Assembly (NCBI RefSeq): GCF_963666675.1
Contig: NZ_OY762929.1
Location: 2,418,001-2,482,000 of the forward strand
DNA: 64,000 bases
Direction of reading: 5' to 3'
Origin: an uncultured Desulfobacter sp.
Lineage (GTDB): Bacteria > Desulfobacterota > Desulfobacteria > Desulfobacterales > Desulfobacteraceae
In this document: positions 18,487 through 26,495 of the stretch, one piece after another
How the letters are laid out: each line of letters opens with the position of its first letter
Numbering within the stretch: position 1 is the first letter of the stretch
The notes under the pieces: model-generated
Databases searched by the model: none
Told to the model about the DNA's origin: nothing
Seen by the model: the letters and a program-made list of their open reading frames with translations, nothing else
Translations under genes and position numbers: made by a program

Positions 18487-19566
18487 TTAACGCTCCGTAC
18501 AGCTGACGCACGGATCAATGGATAAGACAAGAACCGGTACGTCGGCCAGCTCACATCCGGGCAGCATGTTCAAAAGACAGGGGATATTGGCAAAGGTTGG
18601 GGTGCGGATTCGCACACGATCCAGCAGCTTGGTGCCGTTGCCCTTTACATAATATAGACACTCGCCCCGGGGTTGTTCCACACGCACCACCGTCTCGCCT
18701 TCGGGATTGCCTTTGACCTTGACGGCAAGGTCGCCGGCCGGTAACGCCGCAATGGCCTGGCGCAACAGATCGATGGACTGGTACACCTCATGAAACCGGA
18801 CCCAGCTTCTGGCATAACAGTCGCCATCCTTGTGGGTGACCGCCTCAAAATCCAGGTGTTTATACGCACCGTACCCGGTCAGGCGCATATCCTGTGCGAC
18901 CCCGGAACCGCGAAGGGTAGGGCCGGCCGCCCCCAGATCATAGGCCTCATCATAGGTCATAACGCCGACGCCCACGGTTCGAGCCTTTACCGTATAATCG
19001 TTGAGCAGGGTGCTCTCCAGCTTTTTAAACTCTTTTTCAACGATGATCAGTTCTTTGAGAATCCAGTCCAGCTGTTCCGGGGAGAGGTCTTTGCGAACTC
19101 CGCCGACAACGTTTACCGAGACAATGACCCGGTTTCCGGCCGTGGCCTCATTGATGTCCATGATACGTTCACGTATCTTCCAGAACTGCATGAACAGAGC
19201 TTCAAAGCCGAAAGCATCGGCATAGAGCCCAAGCCATAACAGATGGCTGTGGATGCGGTGCAGCTCGGACCAGATCACGCGCAAGTACTCGGCACGCGCC
19301 GGCACCTCTACGCCCATAATCTCTTCAATGGACTGGGAAAAACAGGTGCCGTGAATCATCGAACAGATGCCGCACACGCGTTCGCATACGTTGATCATCT
19401 GATTAAAGTCACGTTTGCTGGCAAGCATTTCTAAACCCCGGTGTACATAACCCAGGGCCGGAACGGCTTCTTTAACAATCTCGTCTTCCACCACAAGTTT
19501 CAGGTGGATGGGTTCGGGCAATACCGGGTGCTGGGGCCCAAAGGGAATAACGGTTTTATTGGACAT
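18487..19566 (-). CDS. echE: Ech hydrogenase large subunit EchE ([NiFe] catalytic)
   Basis: 359 aa. Catalytic subunit of a group 4 energy-converting [NiFe] hydrogenase, homologous to NuoD. Both nickel-ligand motifs are intact: CERVCGIC near residue 61 and DPCVSC at the C-terminus. The protein ends at DPCVSCTER, without the C-terminal extension that a maturation protease removes in many hydrogenases, as known for some Ech-type enzymes. The N-terminus FGPQHPVLPEP is shared with NuoD. Intact Cys pairs argue for a true hydrogenase rather than a complex I paralog. The stop is TAA, so the second CxxC contains no hidden selenocysteine. Confidence 0.95.
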   Translation of the reverse strand: MSNKTVIPFGPQHPVLPEPIHLKLVVEDEIVKEAVPALGYVHRGLEMLASKRDFNQMINVCERVCGICSMIHGTCFSQSIEEIMGVEVPARAEYLRVIWSELHRIHSHLLWLGLYADAFGFEALFMQFWKIRERIMDINEATAGNRVIVSVNVVGGVRKDLSPEQLDWILKELIIVEKEFKKLESTLLNDYTVKARTVGVGVMTYDEAYDLGAAGPTLRGSGVAQDMRLTGYGAYKHLDFEAVTHKDGDCYARSWVRFHEVYQSIDLLRQAIAALPAGDLAVKVKGNPEGETVVRVEQPRGECLYYVKGNGTKLLDRVRIRTPTFANIPCLLNMLPGCELADVPVLVLSIDPCVSCTER

Positions 19567-19568
19567 GC

Positions 19569-19949
19569 CTACTCCTTCTCCTCTTTTTTGTCCTTGATTT
19601 TAAGATTGTTGGCCAGCGGAATGGTTTCAACGCTGGGATCAAGGTACAACGTCCGGTGGTAATCCACGACCAGGCCGTCAAATTCGAGACCTGCCAGATC
19701 TTTAACCTCGTTTTCAGCCAGAAAGGCACTGAAATAAACCCCGGATACGCTGGGAATTGTCGTGTCTGCAGGCACGTTTAAACGAAAGTGTGACAGTTCC
19801 ATCTCTTTATCAAAATGGTAGAGGATGTCTGTGGTGCCGTCTTCAAGTGCGACGGTGGACAGGGTCACAAACCGGTAACCCGCCTGTTTTTTTGCCCCGA
19901 CTTGGGCAACCAGGTTGTCCAAGGTGATGGGTGTTTCATTTGAAATCAT
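19569..19949 (-). CDS. echD: Ech hydrogenase subunit EchD (NuoC-like)
   Basis: 126 aa. The small hydrophilic NuoC-type subunit that binds the EchE/EchC core. Recognisable features are YRFVTLSTVALEDGTTDILYHFDKEMELSHFRL and a central IPSVSGVYFSAFLAENEVKDL that mirrors the NuoC signature region. The frame continues 50 codons upstream into echC in another frame, but ATG at 19949 matches family length and follows the echC stop by 25 bases. The Glu/Lys-rich tail (KDKKEEKE) runs into the echE start region 2 bases away. Confidence 0.85.
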   Translation of the reverse strand: MISNETPITLDNLVAQVGAKKQAGYRFVTLSTVALEDGTTDILYHFDKEMELSHFRLNVPADTTIPSVSGVYFSAFLAENEVKDLAGLEFDGLVVDYHRTLYLDPSVETIPLANNLKIKDKKEEKE

Positions 19950-19974
19950 GAATTTATCCTTATGCGTTGGCGGA

Positions 19975-20442
19975 TTAAGCTTCGGCTGATTCCGGGGATT
20001 GGGGTTCGCCCGCTTGTTTTTGTTTAAATTTCTCCAGGGCCTGGACCACGCCGTCGATAATGGCTTCGGGTTTTGCCGGGCACCCGGGAACATAGACATC
20101 CACCGGGATGATTTTGTCCACGCCGCCGATCACGTTGTAGCTGTCATGGAAAACGCCGCCGGACAGCCCGCAGGCCCCGATGGCCACAACGGCTTTGGGC
20201 TCGGGCATCTGATCATAGAGGTTTTGGAGCACCGCCTTGTTGCGGTAATTGACGGTTCCGGTAACAAGCAGGATATCGGCATGTTTGGGGTTACCCACAT
20301 TGATAATGCCGAACCGTTCCACATCGTAAAGGGGTGTCAGGCACGCCAGGGTTTCGATATCACAGCCGTTACAGCTTCCACAGTCAAAATGAATGATCCA
20401 TGGTGACTTTATTTGTGAATTTTTTAAAAAATTTTTCAGCAT
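19975..20442 (-). CDS. echC: Ech hydrogenase small subunit EchC (NuoB-like)
   Basis: 155 aa. Electron-transfer small subunit homologous to NuoB, carrying the proximal [4Fe-4S] cluster next to the Ni site. Ligands are seen in DCGSCNGCDIE, GACGLSGG and VPGCPAKPE. It lacks the N-terminal signal and extra clusters of uptake hydrogenase small subunits, as expected for group 4 enzymes facing the cytoplasm. It starts 3 bases after echB. The Gln/Glu-rich C-terminal tail is poorly conserved in the family. Confidence 0.95.
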   Translation of the reverse strand: MLKNFLKNSQIKSPWIIHFDCGSCNGCDIETLACLTPLYDVERFGIINVGNPKHADILLVTGTVNYRNKAVLQNLYDQMPEPKAVVAIGACGLSGGVFHDSYNVIGGVDKIIPVDVYVPGCPAKPEAIIDGVVQALEKFKQKQAGEPQSPESAEA

Positions 20443-20445
20443 GGT

Positions 20446-21294
20446 CTACCTCACGTGCAACCAGATAAAATTGATAAACGTCAGAACCAGGCCGATGCTC
20501 CAGACATATTTAAGCATCCAGCGCCAGGTCATTCTCGCCATGGTGTTGTCAATGATGATTTCCACAAGATAGGTGGCAACCAGCAGCGCGATCATCCAGA
20601 ACCAGCTGGTGGTCCAGAACAATGCGCACACCGAAAGGATCAGAACGGTTTCGTACCAGTGCGCCATCTCAATGACCGCAAGCACCGGCCCTGAGTATTC
20701 GGTAAGTACCCCTTTTACCAGTTCCTGGTGTGCGTGGTGGGAGGTTGAAAAATCAAAGGGGGATTTGCGCAGCTTAATGGTCAAGGCGTAGCTGAGAACA
20801 ATGAACATCAGCGGCAATTTTTGGATCAACGGCGTGTTATAGGCCATGATCTCACCCACATTGAAACTGCCCACCTCAAGATATATGCCCACAAATACCA
20901 GAATCAGCAATGGCTCGTAGGTCAGGATCTGGATCAGCTCGCGCTGGGCCCCGACCTGGCTGTACGGACTTCTGGTGGACAGCGCTCCCATGACCAGAAA
21001 CATAGCACCTGCCGCCTGGACAAAGAAGATAATCAACAGATCCGCCTGGGCGAAAAACAGGGCCACGGAAAGGGCTGCGGCGACAAAATAGACCCAGCAG
21101 CATACAATCTGCCAGCGGTTTACCAGCAGCCGTTCTTTTCCAAATAATTTACCCACATCGTAAAAGGCCTGGAGGATTGGCGGTCCCAGGCGGGACTGCA
21201 TCCGTGCCGTAATGCGTCGGTCAATACCCGATAACAGGCCGCCTGCCAAAGGGGCCAGGATCAATGCCGAAACAGCGAAAAATATCGATTCCAT
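20446..21294 (-). CDS. echB: Ech hydrogenase membrane subunit EchB (NuoH-like)
   Basis: 282 aa. Integral membrane subunit equivalent to NuoH/HycD, with about 8 hydrophobic helices, that connects the hydrogenase arm to the ion pump. The loop after the first helix (GIDRRITARMQSRLGPPILQAFYDVGKLFGKE) is the classic NuoH-type signature, and LRKSPFDFSTSHHAHQELVKG is the conserved quinone-side loop. The start at 21294 overlaps the last base of echA, replacing a longer open frame beginning at 21351. Confidence 0.95.
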   Translation of the reverse strand: MESIFFAVSALILAPLAGGLLSGIDRRITARMQSRLGPPILQAFYDVGKLFGKERLLVNRWQIVCCWVYFVAAALSVALFFAQADLLIIFFVQAAGAMFLVMGALSTRSPYSQVGAQRELIQILTYEPLLILVFVGIYLEVGSFNVGEIMAYNTPLIQKLPLMFIVLSYALTIKLRKSPFDFSTSHHAHQELVKGVLTEYSGPVLAVIEMAHWYETVLILSVCALFWTTSWFWMIALLVATYLVEIIIDNTMARMTWRWMLKYVWSIGLVLTFINFIWLHVR

Positions 21295-23180
21295 TACAAC
21301 ACACCTCCAATCATCAGCAGAATCAGTGCCCCGGCAATAATGTTGACCCAAAAGGTAAGCTTGTGCTCACCGAAAAATTCGGCCAGGTAGAAGTTGCTTG
21401 CCTTGTAGGGGACAACGGTCTCCATGGGTCCAAGATAGGCTCCATCTTCAATATCTCCGGTATGGGCGCCGCCAAGGTAGGGGTGCGCCTGTTTTACATC
21501 CACGCGAAGGGCGCGGTATATGGCAAAAATCGTTGAAAGACCGATGAGAACGATAAAGGGATAGATGGCAAACCCGCCGGTGGCCCCTTTAATAATTCCA
21601 GTCAGGTCACTCGCATAGTAAGATCCAAACATGGGAACAAACGCCTGGGTGTAAAGCCAGGGCGTGGCAAAGGCAAACAAAAGTGCTGCGATGCACAGGG
21701 TCACCAGCGGCACCCGGGTGAAAAACGGCTGTTTTTCAGGGGTTGCTGAAATATTGTGCCCACCCATGAGCAATCCTGCCCAGCGGGCCCAGTAAACAAA
21801 GGTCAATGCGCTGCCCAGTGCCATCATGACAATAGCGAAAATATGGTCGGACGCAGCTTCCAGGACCATCCACTTGCAGAGCAGCACACCAAAGGGCGGC
21901 AAAAGCATGGACAATATACCGATGATGGTTAGCACAGCCGTACGGGGCATGGTTCTGTACAGCCCGCGCATATCTTCGATATCCCGTGAGCCGATGGCCT
22001 GCTCGATGGTTCCCACACACAAAAACAACAAGGATTTTGAAATGGCGTGAAAGATAATCAGCATCACCGCTGCAATCACTGCAAGGGGGGTGTTGATACC
22101 CGCGCAGGCGATGATGAGCCCAAGGTTGCTCACCGTGGAGTAGGCCAGGATTTTTTTGCCGTTGCTCTGGCCGATGGCAAGAGCCGCACATACCAGGAAG
22201 GTAAACGACCCGCACAGGGCGATGCCGTGGCTCAAAAAGGTGCCTTCAAACATGGGGCAAAACCGTAGAACCATGTATACGCCGGCTTTGACCATGGTGG
22301 ATGAGTGCAGCAGCGCCGAAACGGGCGTCGGCGCCACCATGGCACCCAGAAGCCAGCTCTGGCAGGGCAGTTGGGCCGCTTTAACGAATCCGGCCAGACA
22401 GATTAACCCCACGGCGGCAAGCAGCATGCCGGATACCTGTCCACGGGTTAAAAGAATCGAGATGTCCAGGGTGCCGGCGGTCATATATATGATGACGATG
22501 GCCGTCAGCAGCATTGCGCCGCCCATGGAGTTTATCCACAGGGCCCGGGTGGAATTTTCCACAGCCTCTTTGGTGCCGTCATGCCCGATGAGTGCAAAGG
22601 AGCATAAGGTGGTAACTTCAAAGAAGAAATAGAGCCAAAGGATGTTGTTGGACAGGACCAGGCCGTTCATGGCCCCAAGAAACAAGAGCAGAAGCAGAAA
22701 AAAGATCGGTTGTCTGCTTTTTTCAAGTTTCAGGTGTTCCTCATGATTTTTCATGTAGGGTAACCCGAAAATACAGATCAAGGAACCGATGATGGAGACG
22801 ATCACAACCATGATCAGCGCCAGGCTGTCCCCGCGCAGAGCCGGGATATGTGAGCCGTGCTCAAGTATGAACAGCTCAAAGAAGGCAAGCAGCAGCAGCT
22901 GAAAAATCGTCAGGAATTTGATGATCCGGTTGTTGAGCTTGAACCCGAAAAACAACACCAGGGCCAGCAACGCAAAATCCAGAACCGTCACCAGCGTTTC
23001 CCATCCCCCGGCCACATGGCACGTAAAATCGCCGTGGCCCAGAAGCACCAGGGACGTGACCGATAAAACAGCCCCGGTTGCGGTTACCGTGATGGCCCTG
23101 ACCAGGCCCACCCGGATCAAAAAACAGATCATGGCTGCAATGATCGGCAGCACGATCAGCAAAAACACAATGTTGGACAT
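21294..23180 (-). CDS. echA: Ech hydrogenase membrane subunit EchA (NuoL/antiporter-like)
   Basis: 628 aa. The large proton/sodium-translocating subunit related to NuoL/MrpA. About 14-16 hydrophobic helices are evident, including the Proton_antipo core with ALLHSSTMVKAGVYMVLR and a central LLGAMVAPTPVSALLHS loop. Conserved Lys/Glu residues within helices support ion translocation. It is the first gene of echABCDEF. AAAAGGGG lies 5 bases before the ATG. Together these six genes fit Ech, which couples reduced-ferredoxin oxidation and H2 formation, or the reverse, to an ion gradient. Confidence 0.92.
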   Translation of the reverse strand: MSNIVFLLIVLPIIAAMICFLIRVGLVRAITVTATGAVLSVTSLVLLGHGDFTCHVAGGWETLVTVLDFALLALVLFFGFKLNNRIIKFLTIFQLLLLAFFELFILEHGSHIPALRGDSLALIMVVIVSIIGSLICIFGLPYMKNHEEHLKLEKSRQPIFFLLLLLFLGAMNGLVLSNNILWLYFFFEVTTLCSFALIGHDGTKEAVENSTRALWINSMGGAMLLTAIVIIYMTAGTLDISILLTRGQVSGMLLAAVGLICLAGFVKAAQLPCQSWLLGAMVAPTPVSALLHSSTMVKAGVYMVLRFCPMFEGTFLSHGIALCGSFTFLVCAALAIGQSNGKKILAYSTVSNLGLIIACAGINTPLAVIAAVMLIIFHAISKSLLFLCVGTIEQAIGSRDIEDMRGLYRTMPRTAVLTIIGILSMLLPPFGVLLCKWMVLEAASDHIFAIVMMALGSALTFVYWARWAGLLMGGHNISATPEKQPFFTRVPLVTLCIAALLFAFATPWLYTQAFVPMFGSYYASDLTGIIKGATGGFAIYPFIVLIGLSTIFAIYRALRVDVKQAHPYLGGAHTGDIEDGAYLGPMETVVPYKASNFYLAEFFGEHKLTFWVNIIAGALILLMIGGVL

Positions 23181-23202
23181 AGATACCCCTTTTGTTTGGC
23201 AG

Positions 23203-23377
23203 TTATATATTCATGGCGATTTCAGGACGCATAAATCCTAAAAATCCGCCGTTAAATAACAGCATCAGTCCTTTGTCGCATGATCGGGTTGATCGTACCC
23301 CGATTATGCGATTTGGTTTGTTCGCTATCTGGATAAATCGTGTGTCGTACGCGCGTGCATTTACTACAGAAAGGACT
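23203..23377 (-). promoter_or_regulatory. Structured 5' leader of the ech operon with a possible small upstream ORF
   Basis: Arms AGTCCTTT (23267-23274) and AAAGGACT (23370-23377) are perfect inverted repeats. They enclose a 13-bp hairpin, TCGCATGATCGGG/CCCGATTATGCGA (23276-23311, one wobble). On the minus strand the AAAGGACT arm lies right before an ATG (23265) that opens a 20-codon ORF ending 22 bases ahead of echA. Base pairing would hide that ribosome-binding site. A regulatory leader is inference. A fortuitous palindrome or cruciform is the alternative. Confidence 0.4.
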
Positions 23378-23825
23378 CACTAGAAGGGTTCTTGCTTTTG
23401 TAACACCTGCTGCACCAACATTTATTTCCAAATTATAAACAACAAATGCTAATTTAAATCTACTACCCTGTCTTTGTCAAGAAAACAAATTTCTTTGGAA
23501 ACCTTCCAAAAGGTTGGCACCGGATTTTAGGCAGCCGTCAATGCATATCACCGAAAACGGTTTAATTTAAGTGTATAATATCAAATATATCCTATAATGA
23601 TATAAACCTAAATTATATAAAATTATGTCGTCTTTTTTATCAAATGATTTTGTGCTATTTTGATCTTTCTGTGCATTTGATTATTGGGTGCCTGTACGGG
23701 CTTCAAAGGCCAATGGCGGTATTTTTTGCGAGTGCAATATCACCTAAAAAATGCCCAGTTTGCCCAAGAAAATGACAATATTGAGCGTGTCGTTTTTAAA
23801 ATTTTGGTTAAAAAAGGACCGAAGA
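23378..23825. other. Divergent intergenic region between ech and the thioredoxin gene
   Basis: AT-rich DNA between the leader of ech (minus) and the thioredoxin-like gene (plus). It must hold promoters for both. No box pair was convincing enough to annotate, and no gene or RNA fold was recognised. Confidence 0.4.
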
Positions 23826-24380
23826 ATGAGAAAAGAGAATATATTGGTGGGAATATTGGTGGTGCTTGTGTTGGGCGGCATCTATTTTTATAACCGGCCT
23901 GCATCGAATTCGGATGCCCGTGTGACGCAGGCAAACCTGACCTCTTCCGGCGGTGAAGATCAAACCCTGCAGAATGCATCAACGACCAGGCCTGACAGTA
24001 TTTTATGGAAAGATTACACCCCGGGCATGGCCCAGGCCGAAAAAGAAGGCAAAAGCATTTTTCTTTATTTCCATGCGGACTGGTGCGGATACTGCCGTAA
24101 GTTAAAAAACGAAACATTCAGGGATGATCGGATCAAAGCCTATTTGAACGATAATTTTGTCAGCATCAGCGTGGATACGGATAAACGCCAAAAACTGGCT
24201 CAACAATGGGGGGTTCGGGGGCTGCCAACTTTGTGGTTCCTGGAACAGGACGGCACAAAAGTGAATAGCCTGCCCGGTTTTGTGGATGCCGATCAATTGT
24301 ATTCGATTTTACAGTATATTCACACCCAAAGTTACAAGAACATGACGTATCAGGAATACGTCCAGCAAAAAAAGTCCTGA
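23826..24380 (+). CDS. Membrane-anchored thioredoxin-like protein
   Basis: 184 aa. One N-terminal membrane anchor (ILVGILVVLVLGGIYFY) is followed by a polar linker and a thioredoxin fold. The active site CGYC sits in HADWCGYCRKL and the cis-Pro in GLPTLWF. It resembles the C-terminal domain of DsbD and other thioredoxin_7 proteins acting outside the membrane, probably to reduce or repair disulfides. ATG at 23826 was chosen over an earlier in-frame Met because AAAAAAGGA lies 8 bases before it and it puts the anchor at the N-terminus. No partner gene is adjacent. Confidence 0.85.
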   Translation: MRKENILVGILVVLVLGGIYFYNRPASNSDARVTQANLTSSGGEDQTLQNASTTRPDSILWKDYTPGMAQAEKEGKSIFLYFHADWCGYCRKLKNETFRDDRIKAYLNDNFVSISVDTDKRQKLAQQWGVRGLPTLWFLEQDGTKVNSLPGFVDADQLYSILQYIHTQSYKNMTYQEYVQQKKS

Positions 24381-24476
24381 CCCGGTCTTCATGATCAATT
24401 TCCGCTTGAATATCCGAGGCAGTTTATGATAGCGCAAAGGTCGTTTTGATAGGTTTTATTTTAGGAGAATTAATGT

Positions 24477-25232
24477 ATGGTACGGGTCGGTATTATCGGC
24501 GGGTCAGGACTTGATGATCCTGATATTATAGAAAATTGTAAAAGAGTGGAGGTGGACACGCCCTATGGTCCGCCATCTTCGGATATCATGACGGGTGTGA
24601 TCAATGACACCCAGGTATTGGTTCTGGCCAGGCATGGCCGCAGGCACCAGTACAGCCCAACCCAGGTGAACAACCGGGCAAATATAGATGCCCTCAAGCA
24701 GGCCGGTGCCACACACATTATTGCCACAACCGCCTGCGGCAGCTTGCAAGCGGAAATCGACCGGGGCCATTTTGTGATTCTGGATCAATTTATCGATTTT
24801 ACACGGTTTCGCAAAAATACCTTTGCCGACTCTTTTGAACAGGGCGCGGTGCATACGGCCATGGCCTATCCCTTTGATCCTTTCCTGTGCAATCTGCTCT
24901 ACAAATCTGCAACGGATCTGGGATTGAACGCCCATGAGACAGGGTGTGTGGTGACCATCGAAGGCCCAAGATTTTCGACAGTGGCGGAATCCAGGATGTT
25001 CAGGCTCTGGGGGGCCGATGTCATCAACATGTCCACGGCACCCGAGGTCATGCTGGCCAATGAGGCGGGTATTCCCTATGCCGCCGTGGCCATGGCCACG
25101 GATTATGACTGCTGGAAACAGGATGAATCCCCGGTCACCTGGGATGAGATTTTATCGGTTTTCAAAAAAAATGCCGATAATGTCAAACAATTGTTCATCA
25201 CGGCGGTGTCACAGATAACGGCCATGAATTGA
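24477..25232 (+). CDS. mtnP: S-methyl-5'-thioadenosine phosphorylase family protein
   Basis: 251 aa. A trimeric purine nucleoside phosphorylase that splits methylthioadenosine (or methylthioinosine) with phosphate into the base and methylthioribose-1-phosphate. Motifs are the N-terminal phosphate-binding GIIGGSGLDDP, ARHGRRHQYSPTQVNNRAN, ATTACGSLQ and the substrate region NMSTAPEVMLANEAGIPYAAVAMATDYDCW. The ending TDYDCW matches MTA phosphorylases closely. The next gene is apt, which would recycle the released adenine, so adenine rather than hypoxanthine is the likely base. AGGAG lies upstream. Confidence 0.85.
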   Translation: MVRVGIIGGSGLDDPDIIENCKRVEVDTPYGPPSSDIMTGVINDTQVLVLARHGRRHQYSPTQVNNRANIDALKQAGATHIIATTACGSLQAEIDRGHFVILDQFIDFTRFRKNTFADSFEQGAVHTAMAYPFDPFLCNLLYKSATDLGLNAHETGCVVTIEGPRFSTVAESRMFRLWGADVINMSTAPEVMLANEAGIPYAAVAMATDYDCWKQDESPVTWDEILSVFKKNADNVKQLFITAVSQITAMN

Positions 25233-25304
25233 GCGGCACTTGCATGCTCCGGCTAAATTAAGAATTCGTTTAATGATAATCTAACCACGTACCAGTATTT
25301 TGAT

Positions 25305-25405
25305 ATAACGGCCATGGGCTGAGCCAGGTCTATCATGACCCAGGCTTCGACCCACAACGAAGGTTGAAAGAACTCAGTAACTTACTGAGCTCTTTCATGT
25401 AAAAT
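25305..25405 (+). repeat. Two-hairpin intergenic repeat, copy B
   Basis: It begins ATAACGGCCATGGGCTGAGCC. The first imperfect stem (25315-25354) has loop TATCAT. The second stem, AAAGAACTCAGTAA/TTACTGAGCTCTTT (25367-25395), has one mismatch and a 1-base loop. It ends about 40 bases before apt, so it would lie in the apt leader if transcription starts upstream. It is nearly identical to copy A on the opposite strand. Confidence 0.8.
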
Positions 25406-25444
25406 TGCCCACAATATATACCTGTAGAGGAGAAACAATATAAA

Positions 25445-25966
25445 ATGGACTTAAAGCAGAACATCAGAAGTATTCCGGATTGGCCCATCGAAGGGGTGGT
25501 TTTCAGGGATTTGACCACCTTGATGCAGGACCCCAAAGCATTCAGACACTCCTGCGACATCCTCTATGACCGTTACAAGGACAAAAATCTTGACAAGATG
25601 GTGGGCATTGATGCGCGAGGCTTTGTGTTTGGTGCTGTGGTGGCCTATCGACTGGGTATTGGTTTTGTCCCGGTGCGTAAAAAAGGGAAATTGCCCCACA
25701 AGACCATTGAGCAGAGCTACAGCCTTGAATACGGGGAGGGTGTCCTCGAGATGCACCAGGATGCCGTCAGCCCCGGAGAAAAAGTTGTCATTGTGGACGA
25801 TCTCATTGCCACCGGCGGCACTGTGGGCGCCACGGTCAAACTGGTAAAGCAGCTTGGGGCGGATTTGCTTGAATGCGCCTTTGTTGTGGAATTGCCTGAC
25901 CTTAAGGGGCGGGCTCAGATTCCGGATTGTCCTGTGTTTAGTATCACTGAGTTTGAAGGAGAGTAG
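25445..25966 (+). CDS. apt: Adenine phosphoribosyltransferase
   Basis: 173 aa, the usual length. It converts adenine and PRPP to AMP in purine salvage. It has the N-terminal IRSIPDWPIEGVVFRDLTTLM signature, the GIDARGFVFGAVVA substrate region, KLPHKT flexible-loop sequence and the PRPP-binding VVIVDDLIATGGTVGA motif. GAGGAGAAAC precedes the start. It follows mtnP, giving a methylthioadenosine-to-AMP route, although repeat copy B separates the two genes. Confidence 0.97.
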   Translation: MDLKQNIRSIPDWPIEGVVFRDLTTLMQDPKAFRHSCDILYDRYKDKNLDKMVGIDARGFVFGAVVAYRLGIGFVPVRKKGKLPHKTIEQSYSLEYGEGVLEMHQDAVSPGEKVVIVDDLIATGGTVGATVKLVKQLGADLLECAFVVELPDLKGRAQIPDCPVFSITEFEGE

Positions 25967-25997
25967 AGATAATACCTGAGAAGGGGGGGGGGAATTC

Positions 25998-26477
25998 ATG
26001 ACAATTAACCTGAAGAATTTTGGGGTATGGATAACGGCCTCCCTTGCTTTGGTAATTTTTTTAGTTACGGCCGGATGCGGATTCCATACTGCCGGTCACA
26101 TGAAACACCGGACGGAACTGATGGATCAGTACAGGAAAAAAACGCTTCCTGAAAAACTCTCCTATTTTTATTGCGGCCGGGAAAATTTGCCCTATGCCGT
26201 GGTGGGCATTGACCCGGCTTATTCTTTTGAGACAAAGTTCTGGTTTCCCATTGAATATGGGCCGGATCTTTACGATAAAATTGATCATTTAAGCAACCTG
26301 GAACCCGGTCAGACCCGGAGGTTTGCCAGGGCCATTTTGGGTCCGGCCGGAAACACAATCGGTGTGTGGTTTTCTTATTTTCACTCGACTGGCATCGTTG
26401 TGGATGATGCCGATTCTAAGATCCAGGTGTACAATCCTTATAAGCCTTCTTCCAGGCAATTTCGTATGCATCGTTAA
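25998..26477 (+). CDS. Putative lipoprotein of unknown function
   Basis: 159 aa. An N-terminal hydrophobic signal ends in the lipobox LVTAGC, so the mature protein should be lipid-anchored at the Cys. The remainder (for example KLSYFYCGRENLPYAVVGID and FPIEYGPDLYDKIDHL) is soluble and unrecognised. An unusual run of ten G residues (25983-25992) serves as the ribosome-binding region. It lies 31 bases after apt and 18 before recC. No functional link to its neighbours can be shown. Confidence 0.7.
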   Translation: MTINLKNFGVWITASLALVIFLVTAGCGFHTAGHMKHRTELMDQYRKKTLPEKLSYFYCGRENLPYAVVGIDPAYSFETKFWFPIEYGPDLYDKIDHLSNLEPGQTRRFARAILGPAGNTIGVWFSYFHSTGIVVDDADSKIQVYNPYKPSSRQFRMHR

Positions 26478-26495
26478 GAACCCGGGAGCCGTACC

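Noticed and set aside
18487..19566. EchE as a complex I (NuoD) subunit rather than a hydrogenase
   Set aside because: Both CxxC nickel motifs are intact and the gene order is echABCDEF.
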